From positions 1 through 46,750 of the forward strand of contig JAFSXM010000030.1 in NCBI GenBank assembly GCA_017444095.1: a stretch of DNA of 46,750 nt. The letters are read 5' to 3'. Below are positions 16,789 to 25,360 of this stretch, in pieces. Within the stretch, counting starts at the first letter, position 1; every line of letters begins with the position of its first letter. The notes under the pieces were generated by a model, which was not told the DNA's origin, searched no databases, and worked only from the letters and a program-made list of their open reading frames with translations. Source of the DNA: Rickettsiales bacterium. Lineage in GTDB: Bacteria > Pseudomonadota > Alphaproteobacteria > Rickettsiales > Deianiraeaceae. Position numbers and translations under genes: made by a program.

Positions 16789-17652
16789 ATGATTGCCTTT
16801 TTGTCGTGCTTTATTTCTGGTATCATTTAAAGATAATACTTTATCCCAGTTTTTTATTCGTTTAAGCTCGTAGCCAATGGTTTCTGTTGTTGAAATACTT
16901 TGTTTATTGGTATTATCTATAATTGTTTGTATATTTTGTTTTTTTTGTTTTTTTCGTTGAAGAAGATAATTCTCAACCATAATACAACATACGGCACCGC
17001 AGGCACCATTTTTTGTTTGATTGCCGTTTTTATTTTCATTTGTTTTTGCGATGTGATCAAATATTTTACTTTCTTTGTCATTAAGTTCTTTGTCATTTTG
17101 ATTTTGAGTATCTAAGTAGTTGCCATCGCATAAAGAATATCCCATCTCCATCAATTGCAGAGCCTGTTTTTCACCAAATAGTTCACAAAATACATCTTTT
17201 TTGTCTTTACATTTTTTGAATTTTTTTGTTTCAAGAATTTGTCCATTTGGGTCTATCAGCACTAATGCTTTGTGTTTATTATCTAATATAGCTGTTGTGA
17301 AATGTTCGTCGTCCAGTATTGATATAATTTGTACTTCTGATTTTTGGTTTATTTCTATTTCTTTGTCCGGCTCTAATGCAACAAGGATATCGTGATATTT
17401 TTCTAATAATTCTTTTTTCCTTTTATCGTGTTTTTTTTCATAGTAAGATGTAAACAACCATTCAAGTATTATATCAATAATACTTCTACCTTCTTTTTCT
17501 TTTTCTAATTCCATTTCAGACAATACATCATTGTTGATATATACACATTTATCTCTGCTTGTGATTATGTTTGTGGTTGAAACATTATCATATTGATTTG
17601 CAGTTATCTTGTTTGCGATAGCTACTTGTTGGTCTGTAAGTGTTCCGTCCAT
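16783..17652 (-). CDS. Predicted CE-clan (Ulp1/C48-like) cysteine protease, effector candidate
   Basis: A 289-residue protein without signal peptide. A catalytic tetrad of the CE clan can be read: His117 in DDEHFTTAIL, Asp134 in ALVLIDPNGQ, Gln212 and Cys218 in GNQTKNGACGAVCC. The His-Asp spacing (17) and Gln-Cys spacing (6) equal those in yeast Ulp1 (H514, D531, Q574, C580), and N-G-x-C-G matches the family's QxNGxDCG. The Asp-Gln segment is longer (78 against 43). Such enzymes remove ubiquitin, SUMO or NEDD8, or acetylate host proteins, and in bacteria they are mainly host-directed effectors. The N-terminal 110 residues are charged and helical. Family assignment is strong by motif; activity is inferred. 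Confidence 0.7.
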   Translation of the reverse strand: MDGTLTDQQVAIANKITANQYDNVSTTNIITSRDKCVYINNDVLSEMELEKEKEGRSIIDIILEWLFTSYYEKKHDKRKKELLEKYHDILVALEPDKEIEINQKSEVQIISILDDEHFTTAILDNKHKALVLIDPNGQILETKKFKKCKDKKDVFCELFGEKQALQLMEMGYSLCDGNYLDTQNQNDKELNDKESKIFDHIAKTNENKNGNQTKNGACGAVCCIMVENYLLQRKKQKKQNIQTIIDNTNKQSISTTETIGYELKRIKNWDKVLSLNDTRNKARQKGNHL

Positions 17653-17732
17653 CTATAAAATTAAATACATAATATTGTAATACTTTTCCTGATGTTTTCA
17701 ATAAAATAGCTAATTATTTTTTCAAAAATCGC

Positions 17733-18212
17733 CTATGATTGATAAAATTTATTTGTTATGTCTATTAGTTTTCCATTTTCTATTTTATACATTTTTTGAT
17801 TTGTTGTTTTTTTATTTAATCCACCGAGTTTTTCAATATAAGGTCCAACTTTCAAGTAATCTAAACTATTTATGAGTTTTTCGTCAACCTTTTCAAGCTC
17901 TAATCCCGTGTATAAACAAACTTTTAAACGATATTCTTTTGCAATGTCAATCAATTCAAGTAATCTTTCAAGTTGCCATTCACCACCATAAAACAGCACA
18001 CAGGAGGCATATTTATTTTTCTTAATGATATTTCTAAACATATCATCTGTCAACAACTCACCAAAAAAAGGGTCCCAAGTAAAAGCACTATGACACCCTT
18101 TGCAGTGAATAGGGCAACCAGACAATGATATTGCCAATGCCAATTCATCCGGAACATCTTGTGTGGTTATGTAATTTGATGATGAATATAACACCTGTTT
18201 TGTTTTTGACAT
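17733..18212 (-). CDS. nrdG: Anaerobic ribonucleotide reductase activating protein (radical SAM)
   Basis: A 159-residue radical-SAM protein of NrdG size. The cluster motif is CPIHCKGCHSAFTWDP (C-x3-C-x2-C, residues about 33-48), preceded by LALAISLSGC as in NrdG. Downstream are CVLFYGGEWQLERLLELI, equivalent to the GGE SAM-binding motif, and LDYLKVGPYIEKLGGL, matching the D-x-(V/L)-x-G-x-(Y/F) segment. NrdG generates the glycyl radical on the class III reductase NrdD, so the organism can probably make deoxynucleotides without oxygen. nrdD is not in the window. It lies 7 nt behind the pseudouridine synthase gene on the same strand. Confidence 0.88.
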   Translation of the reverse strand: MSKTKQVLYSSSNYITTQDVPDELALAISLSGCPIHCKGCHSAFTWDPFFGELLTDDMFRNIIKKNKYASCVLFYGGEWQLERLLELIDIAKEYRLKVCLYTGLELEKVDEKLINSLDYLKVGPYIEKLGGLNKKTTNQKMYKIENGKLIDITNKFYQS

Positions 18213-18219
18213 ATTTTTT

Positions 18220-19209
18220 TTACTCCATATCCGTTTTTACATCGTCTTCCTGTGTGTCTTCATTTATTTTTTGTAGCTTATCACCGCTTACATCTGTTGG
18301 TTGTTCTTCAAGCTTCGTTTTTACACCGTCTTCTTGATTTGATTTAACGATGTTGTGTTTTTTGTTGTATGCTTTAATATTTGCGCTCGCTCTTCTTTCA
18401 AGGTCTCTAATGTGTAGTGGAGTTCTGCTTTCTTGAATACAACCACTTGGTAGACCATTTAGACGAAAATCTCCATATTGAACTCTTGTTAATTTTACAA
18501 CTCGCAGTCCAAGATGCCACATTACACGGCGAATTTCATTGTTTTTACCTTCAAAAATAATAATTTTTAAAACATTATAAGGTTTGCCGTTTGATGGTTG
18601 TTTTTCTACGATAATTTTACCATAATGTGTTCCTTCTATGTTTATGCCATTTCTTAAATCTGCCAGTTTTTTTTCAACTTCTTCATTCATTTCACCTATA
18701 ACTCTGGCAAAATATATTCTTTTTAGCTGTGTCGCAGGCATTTCCAATAGTCTCGCTACTTCGCCGTTATTAGTAAGCAGGAGCAAACCTTCTGTATTCA
18801 TATCAAGCCTACCAATTGACATTAGCCGACCAAATTTACTTGGTATAAGTTCAAAAATTGTTTTTCGTCCTTGCGGGTCATTGTTTGTCGTGACATATCC
18901 GGCTGGTTTGTTGAAAATATAAATTTGTGTTTTTATTGGTTTATTGGCTATTTCTTTACCATTAACAGATATCGTATCTTCATAACTTACGAGATAACTT
19001 AAATCTTTACATTCTACACCATTGATTTTAACTTTGCCATTTTTTACGAGTTCACCGGCATCTCTTCTACTTGCCACACCAAGTATGGCAAGTCTTTTTG
19101 CTATTCTATCTTTTCTTTTATTTTCTTTATCATCTCTTTTTTTGTTGAAAAACTTTTTTTTACCAAAAAACTTACCACCATTTTTCTCATCTTTTTGTTG
19201 AAAAGTCAT
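18220..19209 (-). CDS. rluB: RsuA/RluB-family pseudouridine synthase
   Basis: A 329-residue protein. A Lys-rich N-terminal extension (residues 1-38) precedes an S4 RNA-binding domain (RIAKRLAILGVASRRDAGEL, then VKINGVECKDLSY). The catalytic domain has YIFNKPAGYVTTNNDPQGRK, the active-site GRLDMNTEGLLLLTNNGE, LKRIYFARVIGE and FEGKNNEIRRVMWHLG. These are the motifs of the RsuA/RluB/RluE/RluF group; GRLD contains the catalytic Asp. It modifies a uridine in ribosomal RNA, probably in 23S. A charged C-terminal tail (about 285-329) is added. nrdG follows after 7 nt. The precise subfamily is less certain than the family. Confidence 0.85.
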   Translation of the reverse strand: MTFQQKDEKNGGKFFGKKKFFNKKRDDKENKRKDRIAKRLAILGVASRRDAGELVKNGKVKINGVECKDLSYLVSYEDTISVNGKEIANKPIKTQIYIFNKPAGYVTTNNDPQGRKTIFELIPSKFGRLMSIGRLDMNTEGLLLLTNNGEVARLLEMPATQLKRIYFARVIGEMNEEVEKKLADLRNGINIEGTHYGKIIVEKQPSNGKPYNVLKIIIFEGKNNEIRRVMWHLGLRVVKLTRVQYGDFRLNGLPSGCIQESRTPLHIRDLERRASANIKAYNKKHNIVKSNQEDGVKTKLEEQPTDVSGDKLQKINEDTQEDDVKTDME

Positions 19210-19299
19210 ATTTCACACAAAATGAAGCATTCATATCAAGATTTATTGTCAAGTGATTATGATTTTTCGCACCGATATATTGTTTTTATTCACATGCAA

Positions 19300-20307
19300 C
19301 TAACTGTTCTTCTGGAAAGCTAATATGATTTCATCTTCCTTCATATTTACGCCTGTGAGATTGTTAAGTTTGTCATATTTGTCGGTTGTTTTGTTATAAA
19401 CATAATAACTTACAGCATCGTAATTGTTTAAATTATAGCCTGTTTCTATATCATTTTTCTTCATTTTTTTACAATCGTGAGTCAAAAAATTTACTTTAAC
19501 GTTTCTGCCATATAAGTCTTGTTTCACGATGAAACCTTCGTCATTCAAATTAGTGAGATTATTTGGGGCTTTATTACCAAGTATATTGGCTTTAGCAAGA
19601 ACCTCGGCTGTCTTTTTGTCATCGTCTATCTTTTGTTTAATGTTGTCGAATGCATTGCCTAATTTTTGTTTTATGTCTTGTGTATTTTCTAAACTTTCTA
19701 AATTGTCCACAGCATCGTCAATTATATCTTTTAATGTTTCATCAGAAGTGAGATCATTTTTTAAAGCGTCTAATGATGCAGAAAAGCCGTTTAATTTATT
19801 TTCGGCTTCTTGCTTACCTTGACTGAGTGCGTCCTTCTCTTGAGTGAGTGCTTTATTATCTTGCACTTTTCGTTGTAATTTTGTGATAACCTCTTTTAAA
19901 TTATCAGCGACTTTGTTGAAAGCATTTTCCAATTCATCTTCGTCTTCAATTTTTTTTAATTTTACTATGTCTTTAATTTCGTTATTTACTGCTACATTGT
20001 TAGCAATCGTATTTATTGCTTTTCTCATATTGTCAATGTCTTTTTTTTGGTCATCGTGCTCTTTTGTTATTTTTTCAATAGCTTTGAACGTGTTTTCAGT
20101 ATTGTTGGGTTTATTTAACGGTTTATCTAACTTTACATTTTTTAAATCAAGTATTAATTTATTGACTGAGTTATAAAAACCAGTGAATAAACTTAATTTT
20201 GCTTGTTCGTCAGGATTTTGATTGTTTTTCATTGTATTTGATTGTATTTGTAAATCGAGATTATTCTCTTCTGTGTTTGTTTGAAAACATGCTGTTAAAC
20301 AATTCAT
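19300..20307 (-). CDS. Coiled-coil protein with N-terminal cysteines, unknown function
   Basis: A 335-residue protein with no homologue I recognise. It begins MNCLTACFQTNTEENN: two cysteines in the first seven residues and no signal peptide. Residues about 50-245 are long amphipathic helices with heptad character (ITKLQRKVQDNKALTQEKDA, QEAENKLNGFSASLDALKND). The C-terminal 85 residues are a separate, probably globular part (QDLYGRNVKVNFLTHDCKK, then MKEDEIILAFQ). The N-terminus resembles that of the coiled-coil protein at 27060-27728 (MSCFCCNKRQTEEEN). Exposed N-terminal cysteines could be lipidated in a eukaryotic cell, but this is speculation. Start is ATG. Confidence 0.6.
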   Translation of the reverse strand: MNCLTACFQTNTEENNLDLQIQSNTMKNNQNPDEQAKLSLFTGFYNSVNKLILDLKNVKLDKPLNKPNNTENTFKAIEKITKEHDDQKKDIDNMRKAINTIANNVAVNNEIKDIVKLKKIEDEDELENAFNKVADNLKEVITKLQRKVQDNKALTQEKDALSQGKQEAENKLNGFSASLDALKNDLTSDETLKDIIDDAVDNLESLENTQDIKQKLGNAFDNIKQKIDDDKKTAEVLAKANILGNKAPNNLTNLNDEGFIVKQDLYGRNVKVNFLTHDCKKMKKNDIETGYNLNNYDAVSYYVYNKTTDKYDKLNNLTGVNMKEDEIILAFQKNS

Positions 20308-20385
20308 AAATTAAAAATTAAAACTACATATATGATAAATAAAAAGAAAAATATAACAAGAAATTTTTTAATTGAATTATTTTTC

Positions 20386-20416
20386 TTGACAATAAAAGCC
20401 ATTATAAGTGTATAAA
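20386..20416 (+). promoter_or_regulatory. Consensus promoter of efp
   Basis: Perfect TTGACA at 20386-20391. TGTATA (20409-20414, spacer 17) and TATAAA (20411-20416, spacer 19) are overlapping -10 candidates. The ATG of efp follows at 20430, so the leader is only about 7-15 nt. Confidence 0.7.
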
Positions 20417-20429
20417 TACTGAATTATTT

Positions 20430-20999
20430 ATGGCAAATATCACTGCAAATGAATTAAGTGTTGGAAATTTAATTAGGTATAAAAATTCTATGTATCGTGT
20501 TGTATCAACAGAGCATGTCAAGCCGGGTAAAGGTGGTGCATTTATACAAGCAGAATTAAAAGATATTAAAACAGGAACGAAGTTAAATGATAGATTTCGT
20601 AGTGACCAAGTGGTTGATAAGGTGATGTTTGAAAGCAAGAATGCACAATATCTTTATAAAAATGGGAACGATTTGGAATTTATGGACTTAGATAGCTATG
20701 AGCAGTTCCAACTTCCGGCCTCTATGCTTTCTGGACCTGTTGAATTTTTGGTTGAAAATATGGAAATAATGGTCGATTATGCTGATGGGGAAATTGTTTC
20801 AGCTACTTTGCCACAAAAAGTTCAATGTAAAATCAAGGAAACACAACCATTTATAAAAGGACAGACGGTTAAGGCATCTTTTAAGCCAGCATTACTTGAA
20901 AATGGTTTGACGGTTCAAGTTCCAGATTTTATTGAAAGTGGGGAAGAGATTATAGTTTCAACAACCGAATTAGAATATGTAGAAAGAGCGAAGAAGTAA
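20430..20999 (+). CDS. efp: Translation elongation factor P
   Basis: A 189-residue protein with all three EF-P domains. The N-terminal KOW-like domain has SVGNLIRYKNSMYRV and the modification loop STEHVKPGKGGAFIQAELKD, in which the Lys of KPGKGG is the usual beta-lysylation position. It continues with KTGTKLNDRFRSDQVVDKV. The central OB domain includes YLYKNGNDLEFMDLDSYEQ, and the C-terminal OB domain has VQCKIKETQPFIKGQTVKAS and TGLTVQVPxFI-like LTVQVPDFIESGEEI. EF-P rescues ribosomes stalled at consecutive prolines. Its own consensus promoter lies directly upstream. The lipoprotein gene begins 22 nt downstream. Confidence 0.95.
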   Translation: MANITANELSVGNLIRYKNSMYRVVSTEHVKPGKGGAFIQAELKDIKTGTKLNDRFRSDQVVDKVMFESKNAQYLYKNGNDLEFMDLDSYEQFQLPASMLSGPVEFLVENMEIMVDYADGEIVSATLPQKVQCKIKETQPFIKGQTVKASFKPALLENGLTVQVPDFIESGEEIIVSTTELEYVERAKK

Positions 21000-21021
21000 T
21001 TATTTTTTTGTAAATTTAATT

Positions 21022-21216
21022 ATGAAAAGGGTGTTGTTATTACTTTCCTGTGTATTTGTTATTGGCATTGTGAGCGGATGCAGCGGAAAAACAAATGCTA
21101 TATCATATAAATCGCCTTGTGTATCGGCTAATGGTGGACCTTGTGAAAGATATAGTGTGAATGATTGGTGGCTAAAAGGTGAGGGCGAGCCAAGGCTTGT
21201 GCGAGCATTGGTTTAA
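21022..21216 (+). CDS. Small outer-membrane-type lipoprotein
   Basis: A 64-residue protein with a lipoprotein signal peptide: KRVLLLLSCVFVIGIVSGC, where V-S-G-C is the lipobox and Cys20 the acylated residue. The mature part is short (SGKTNAISYKSPCVSANGG, then PCERYSVNDWWLKGEGEP) with a C-x7-C pair and a Trp-Trp. This resembles small lipoproteins of unknown function annotated in rickettsial genomes (the SPCV...GGPC...VNxWW layout), but I cannot confirm the family. It sits between efp and the riboflavin-kinase-like gene, all on the plus strand with gaps of about 22 nt, so one transcript is likely. Confidence 0.7.
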   Translation: MKRVLLLLSCVFVIGIVSGCSGKTNAISYKSPCVSANGGPCERYSVNDWWLKGEGEPRLVRALV

Positions 21217-21238
21217 TTGATGTTATAAAACTATAAGT

Positions 21239-21745
21239 ATGTTTTTTTACACCAAGCCTACATGTAAGAATAATGATCGCATCGTGGACAAGCCGATAGA
21301 TGTTGTATATAATCGATTTTATATGCAGATGAGATTATTAAGGACAAAAATTGAGCAAAACGATAGTGAGAAAAAAAGTATTTCCATTACAGGTGTAGTT
21401 GTTAAGGGAAAAGGCGGAGATACGATACTACACTATCCAACAATCAACCTCAACATCACAACAAACAATGATGATAAAAATAGCAATATTATCGTTGAAA
21501 ATGGTTCGTATATTTCAAATGTAGCTGTTAATAAAAATTATTATAATGCAGTCTCTTTTATAAATGAAAATGTTATAAAAACACATATTATTAATTTTAA
21601 TGAAGATGTAATTGGTAAAAAAGTAAAAATTAGACTTATACAATTTTTACGACCAGTAGAAGAATTTGAAACAACAAAAGACTTGGTTGAAGCTATGGCG
21701 AGTGATGTATTTTTGGCAAAAGACTATTTTTATCTCAAAAAATAG
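21239..21745 (+). CDS. Stand-alone riboflavin-kinase-like domain, divergent
   Basis: A 168-residue protein whose residues about 45-165 follow the C-terminal riboflavin kinase domain of RibF. It shows ITGVVVKGKGGDTILHYPTI (glycine loop and P-T-x-N element), the strand ENGSYISNVAVNKNYYNAVS, THIINFNEDVIGKKVKIRLI and FLRPVEEFETTKDLVEAMASD. The FMN adenylyltransferase half of bifunctional RibF is missing. In riboflavin kinases the strand before HI(L/I)(D/N)F normally has Glu two positions before the His; here it is Lys (VIKTHIINF). The enzyme may therefore be inactive or altered. The first 40 residues carry no known domain. Start is ATG at 21239. Confidence 0.6.
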   Translation: MFFYTKPTCKNNDRIVDKPIDVVYNRFYMQMRLLRTKIEQNDSEKKSISITGVVVKGKGGDTILHYPTINLNITTNNDDKNSNIIVENGSYISNVAVNKNYYNAVSFINENVIKTHIINFNEDVIGKKVKIRLIQFLRPVEEFETTKDLVEAMASDVFLAKDYFYLKK

Positions 21746-21814
21746 AAAAGATAAAACCATAGAAATCTTTGTTTTAAACGGACAAGCTATAATTTTTAGT
21801 TTTAACTTTATCAA

Positions 21815-23713
21815 TTAAGATATATGCGATAATATCCTTTTAACTGCCAATCCTGCATTATCAAGCTTGTCTCCTTGTCCTATAACCGCCAAGTCGTAAA
21901 TCATATTTACCAAATCTTCGCCATTTTTCTTGTTATCGGTATTTTTTTCATCTTTTAATAGCTCAAATGCTTGTTTTACTAATCTATGATTTGGGTTTAT
22001 TTCAAGAATTTTTAAAGACCTTTTTTTAAGTTGTTTTTGTGCTACCAAAAACTCCTCCATTCGGCTATCCATGGCACCCGGTGCAATAGATAGGCAACTT
22101 GGACTATCAACGAGCTTTGTTGTAATTTTAACCGCAACAACTTTGCCTTTTAGTATATTCATAAAAGCATCTATCATTTCTTTTTCTTCCTTAGTGTTTT
22201 CTGTGTTATCGTCTTTTTTGGCATCTTTGTCTATTTTTGATAAATCTATATCGGCTCTGGTTATGCTTTTTAAATCTTTACCTTTATGGTCGTGTATAAC
22301 ATTCGTCCAAAAGCTATCAACGACATCAGTTAGTAAAATAACTTCTATGTCATTTTTTAAGAATATCTCCATTTCTGGTGAATTCATCATATCGTCAACA
22401 TCTTCGCCGATGAAGAAATAAATATCTTTTTGTTCTGGTTGCATTCCATTTATGTAATCATCAAAGCTAATTAGCTTATCTTTTGATTTACTCGTATAAA
22501 AACGGGTCATTTGCATTAAACTTTCTCTATCAGCAAGGCCATCACATAATCCTTCTTTTAAAACTGGTCCAAAGTTATGCCAAAATGCTTCATATCCTTC
22601 CTTATCATTCTGCATTTTATCTTTTAATTCATTAAATACTTTTTTAACAATTGTGTCTTTAATTTGCGATAATATTCTGTTATTTTGTAATGTTTCACGG
22701 CTTACATTTAATGGTAAATCACTACTATCCACAACACCATATACAAATCTTAAATAATGTGGTATAATATCAATATTTTGCTCGCTAATAAATACATGTC
22801 TAACATATAATTTAATACGAGTTAACATATCTGGATGGTATAAATCAAATGGTTTTGTTGTCGGGATGAATAGTAATGTTTTAAACTCAACACTACCTTC
22901 AACATTGCTGTGTATTGTTATGTACGGCTCGCTTGGCATATGACATATTGAATGGTAGAATTCAGTGTATTGTTCTTTTGTTATCTCGTGTTTATTTCTT
23001 AACCATAATGCCTTTTCCGGATTTATTTGTGTAATCGTGTCTTTTTCTCCACAAAATTCTATTGGCACTGATATATGATTTGAATATGTCTTTATGATAT
23101 TTTCAACCTTGAAGCGGTTTAAATAATCCTCTTTTTCGCTATCTTTGATGTAAACAATAATTTCTGTTCCATAATCAATGGTATTATCTTCTGTAATTTC
23201 AAAACCATCTACACCATTTGATTTCCAAATGTATCCTTTATCGCTATCGTTATCGTTTGTATTATTCTTAATAGCATCATTTACGACATTTTCGGCTCTT
23301 CTCTTTGTTCTAACTTCTACTTTGTCGGAGACCATAAAGCAAGAATAAAATCCAACACCAAATTGTCCAATTAACTCTTCTGCATTAGCCTTTTCTTCTT
23401 TTGCTTTCTTTAAAAAATCTTCTGTTCCGCTTTTGGCAATAGTGCCAAGATGATTGATTAACTCATCTTTGTTCATTCCAATTCCGTTATCTTTAACTGA
23501 TATGTATCCTTCTTTTTCATTTAATGAAACTACAATTTTTGGGTTATAACCACTATCATCTTTTAATGCCTTAATCACTTCCAAATATCTGGTTTTTTCA
23601 CAAGCATCCGATGCATTAGAAATAAGTTCTCGTAAAAATACATCTTTATTTGTGTATAATGAATGAATGACTAATCTTAAAACTTTTGAAACTTCCGCAT
23701 TAAAATTATACAT
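21815..23713 (-). CDS. htpG: Molecular chaperone HtpG (bacterial Hsp90)
   Basis: A 632-residue Hsp90. The N-terminal ATPase has LRLVIHSLYTNKDVFLRELI, SNASDACEK, YISVKDNGIGMNKDELI and GQFGVGFYSCFMVSDKVEV. The middle domain includes FIPTTKPFDLYHPD, LYVRHVFISEQNIDIIPHYL, RFVYGVVDSSDLPLNVSRET and LQNNRILSQIKD. The C-terminal dimerisation domain is present (RMEEFLVAQKQL, then EINPNHRLVKQAFEL). All nucleotide-binding residues of the GHKL fold appear intact. It is a monocistronic minus-strand gene, divergent from the kinase-like gene at 23821. Confidence 0.96.
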   Translation of the reverse strand: MYNFNAEVSKVLRLVIHSLYTNKDVFLRELISNASDACEKTRYLEVIKALKDDSGYNPKIVVSLNEKEGYISVKDNGIGMNKDELINHLGTIAKSGTEDFLKKAKEEKANAEELIGQFGVGFYSCFMVSDKVEVRTKRRAENVVNDAIKNNTNDNDSDKGYIWKSNGVDGFEITEDNTIDYGTEIIVYIKDSEKEDYLNRFKVENIIKTYSNHISVPIEFCGEKDTITQINPEKALWLRNKHEITKEQYTEFYHSICHMPSEPYITIHSNVEGSVEFKTLLFIPTTKPFDLYHPDMLTRIKLYVRHVFISEQNIDIIPHYLRFVYGVVDSSDLPLNVSRETLQNNRILSQIKDTIVKKVFNELKDKMQNDKEGYEAFWHNFGPVLKEGLCDGLADRESLMQMTRFYTSKSKDKLISFDDYINGMQPEQKDIYFFIGEDVDDMMNSPEMEIFLKNDIEVILLTDVVDSFWTNVIHDHKGKDLKSITRADIDLSKIDKDAKKDDNTENTKEEKEMIDAFMNILKGKVVAVKITTKLVDSPSCLSIAPGAMDSRMEEFLVAQKQLKKRSLKILEINPNHRLVKQAFELLKDEKNTDNKKNGEDLVNMIYDLAVIGQGDKLDNAGLAVKRILSHIS

Positions 23714-23820
23714 ATAAAAAAACAGAAAACATCAACACTCCCAAAATCTGATATAGTTTTACTTTTAACTTTTTCAAGAATAATTGTTGATATTTTGTTA
23801 AAAAAATATACCATTGATGT

Positions 23821-24987
23821 GTGAAAGGCGAAAAAGAAGAACTACAAAAAGGAGAATCTTTGGATGATTCAACATTATCTATTAAATCAGAAGTAGAAGG
23901 ACAAAAAGATGTTTTTGAATTATTAAAGGATGATGCTAATGTTTCTAAAGACTTTGAACAAATTGGTGGTTTTAAGAATATAAAGATACTCCGTAAACAA
24001 GATAAACCAGAATTTATACAATTTGTCAATAACGAAGAAACAACTGGCAAAGCAACCAACGATAATGTATTTGGAGACGAAGAATGTTTTTATCATGCTG
24101 TGTTGAGAACTATTGAAAAAGACAAAAGCATTAAATTTATTGGTAAAAATATTCAAAGATTTGCAGGAAACAATCTGGGTGTTGCTGCAGATGATGACGA
24201 TGTATATCTGTGTCTGTATTTAATTGCTAATTTGTTCAGTCAACTTTGCAATGAAAAAAAAATGAAATCGTTATTAAACAACATAGCTTATTCTGTACAA
24301 AACATGTCATTACTAAACCCAAACAACAATGAGACATTGGAAGAAATGTTTGCTTATGCAGATAAACAATCAAAGAACAGCAAGACAGGCGAAGAGGAAT
24401 GCCAAAAATATCTACAAGCTATATGCGAAAAACTCGACGAAATAATTGAATCATTTGATAAAGACAATAAAAAAATAATCAATAAGTTTTTATGTCAACT
24501 TTTTTTTCTAATATTTTTTACGAATAAAATTGATATTAAGCCAGAGAATATATTAGTAGAAAAAAACAACAATAATGTTAAAATTATACATACTGATGTT
24601 GATGATTATACAATGTGCAAAGGGATGTTCGATACATTTAAAAACCACGAAAAATATGGTTGGTACTTCAACAAATTGTTTTTAAAGACAATATGGAAAA
24701 GAATTTCCAGCGATGAACTTTCTGAAGATTTTCATGAATATATCGAGAAATATACATTAACAGAAGAAAAACTCAAAAAAATAATCAGTAGAACGGTAAA
24801 AAATGTCTTTCGTTCAAACGACGACATAAAGACTAATAAAGTCGATGCAATAAATCCATCTTCGATTATATCTTTATGCGACAAATCATTTCAACAGATG
24901 AAGAAATATATGAAGTATATGTCAGACACAGTAATAAAAGAAATTGAGCTTAATGGTGGTAATAATGAAAAGAAAAAACACTCATAA
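23821..24987 (+). CDS. Kinase-like protein of unknown function, effector candidate
   Basis: A 388-residue protein with no signal peptide and a GTG start; no in-frame ATG is available. Around residue 238 it reads NKIDIKPENILVEK, then NNVKIIHTDVDDY. This matches the protein kinase catalytic loop (D-x-K-P-E-N, Asp238, Lys240, Asn243) followed by a DFG-equivalent Asp (259 or 261). The canonical His/Arg before the Asp and the DFG Gly are absent. An N-lobe Lys cannot be placed with confidence. The rest is helical and charged. The reading frame of the next small ORF (25023) continues it in the -1 frame, so the two may be one gene split by an indel in an A run at about 24973-24978. Remote kinase relationship is an inference. 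Confidence 0.5.
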   Translation: MKGEKEELQKGESLDDSTLSIKSEVEGQKDVFELLKDDANVSKDFEQIGGFKNIKILRKQDKPEFIQFVNNEETTGKATNDNVFGDEECFYHAVLRTIEKDKSIKFIGKNIQRFAGNNLGVAADDDDVYLCLYLIANLFSQLCNEKKMKSLLNNIAYSVQNMSLLNPNNNETLEEMFAYADKQSKNSKTGEEECQKYLQAICEKLDEIIESFDKDNKKIINKFLCQLFFLIFFTNKIDIKPENILVEKNNNNVKIIHTDVDDYTMCKGMFDTFKNHEKYGWYFNKLFLKTIWKRISSDELSEDFHEYIEKYTLTEEKLKKIISRTVKNVFRSNDDIKTNKVDAINPSSIISLCDKSFQQMKKYMKYMSDTVIKEIELNGGNNEKKKHS

Positions 24988-25022
24988 ATGTTCTTGAACA
25001 GAATTGCAAAGTATTAAATGAT

Positions 25023-25265
25023 ATGCTCGAGAATCATGGAATGATAGATGATTGTGTAAATAGTTCTATCACGAAATATCAAACATTAAAACAAAAACTA
25101 CAGCCGGAAAAAAAATATGAACAACTAAAAGACAAATACGACATTTCTAACAAGATAAACAATGCACAACCTAGATATAATTGTTGGTGTATAGGTGACA
25201 ACAATTATTTTGGTTGCAAGAAAAATGGTAAAGGATGTGGTTGTTTTGGAGTTAATATTACTTAA
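25023..25265 (+). CDS. Small protein with Cys-rich C-terminus; possibly the 3' part of the preceding gene
   Basis: An 80-residue ORF. The first 50 residues are helical (SSITKYQTLKQKLQPEKKYE). The last 30 are Cys/Gly-rich: NCWCIGDNNYFGC, then KNGKGCGCFGVNIT at the C-terminus. The end matches that of the protein at 29493-30119 (ENGKKGYRCFGVDIPCL), sharing N-G-K-G-x-C-F-G-V-[DN]-I. The frame is open upstream of the ATG back to 24969 (EKTLINVLEQNCKVLNDML), overlapping the end of the kinase-like ORF. It is therefore either a separately translated product or the frameshifted tail of that gene. Confidence 0.5.
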   Translation: MLENHGMIDDCVNSSITKYQTLKQKLQPEKKYEQLKDKYDISNKINNAQPRYNCWCIGDNNYFGCKKNGKGCGCFGVNIT

Positions 25266-25360
25266 AAGTTTATCGTTTTTATTTTGATAATGAAAGTTAG
25301 CACAAACATATTTCTTGTGTTCATAATGATATACAGCCTGCGACTGCACTTAATTGGTGA

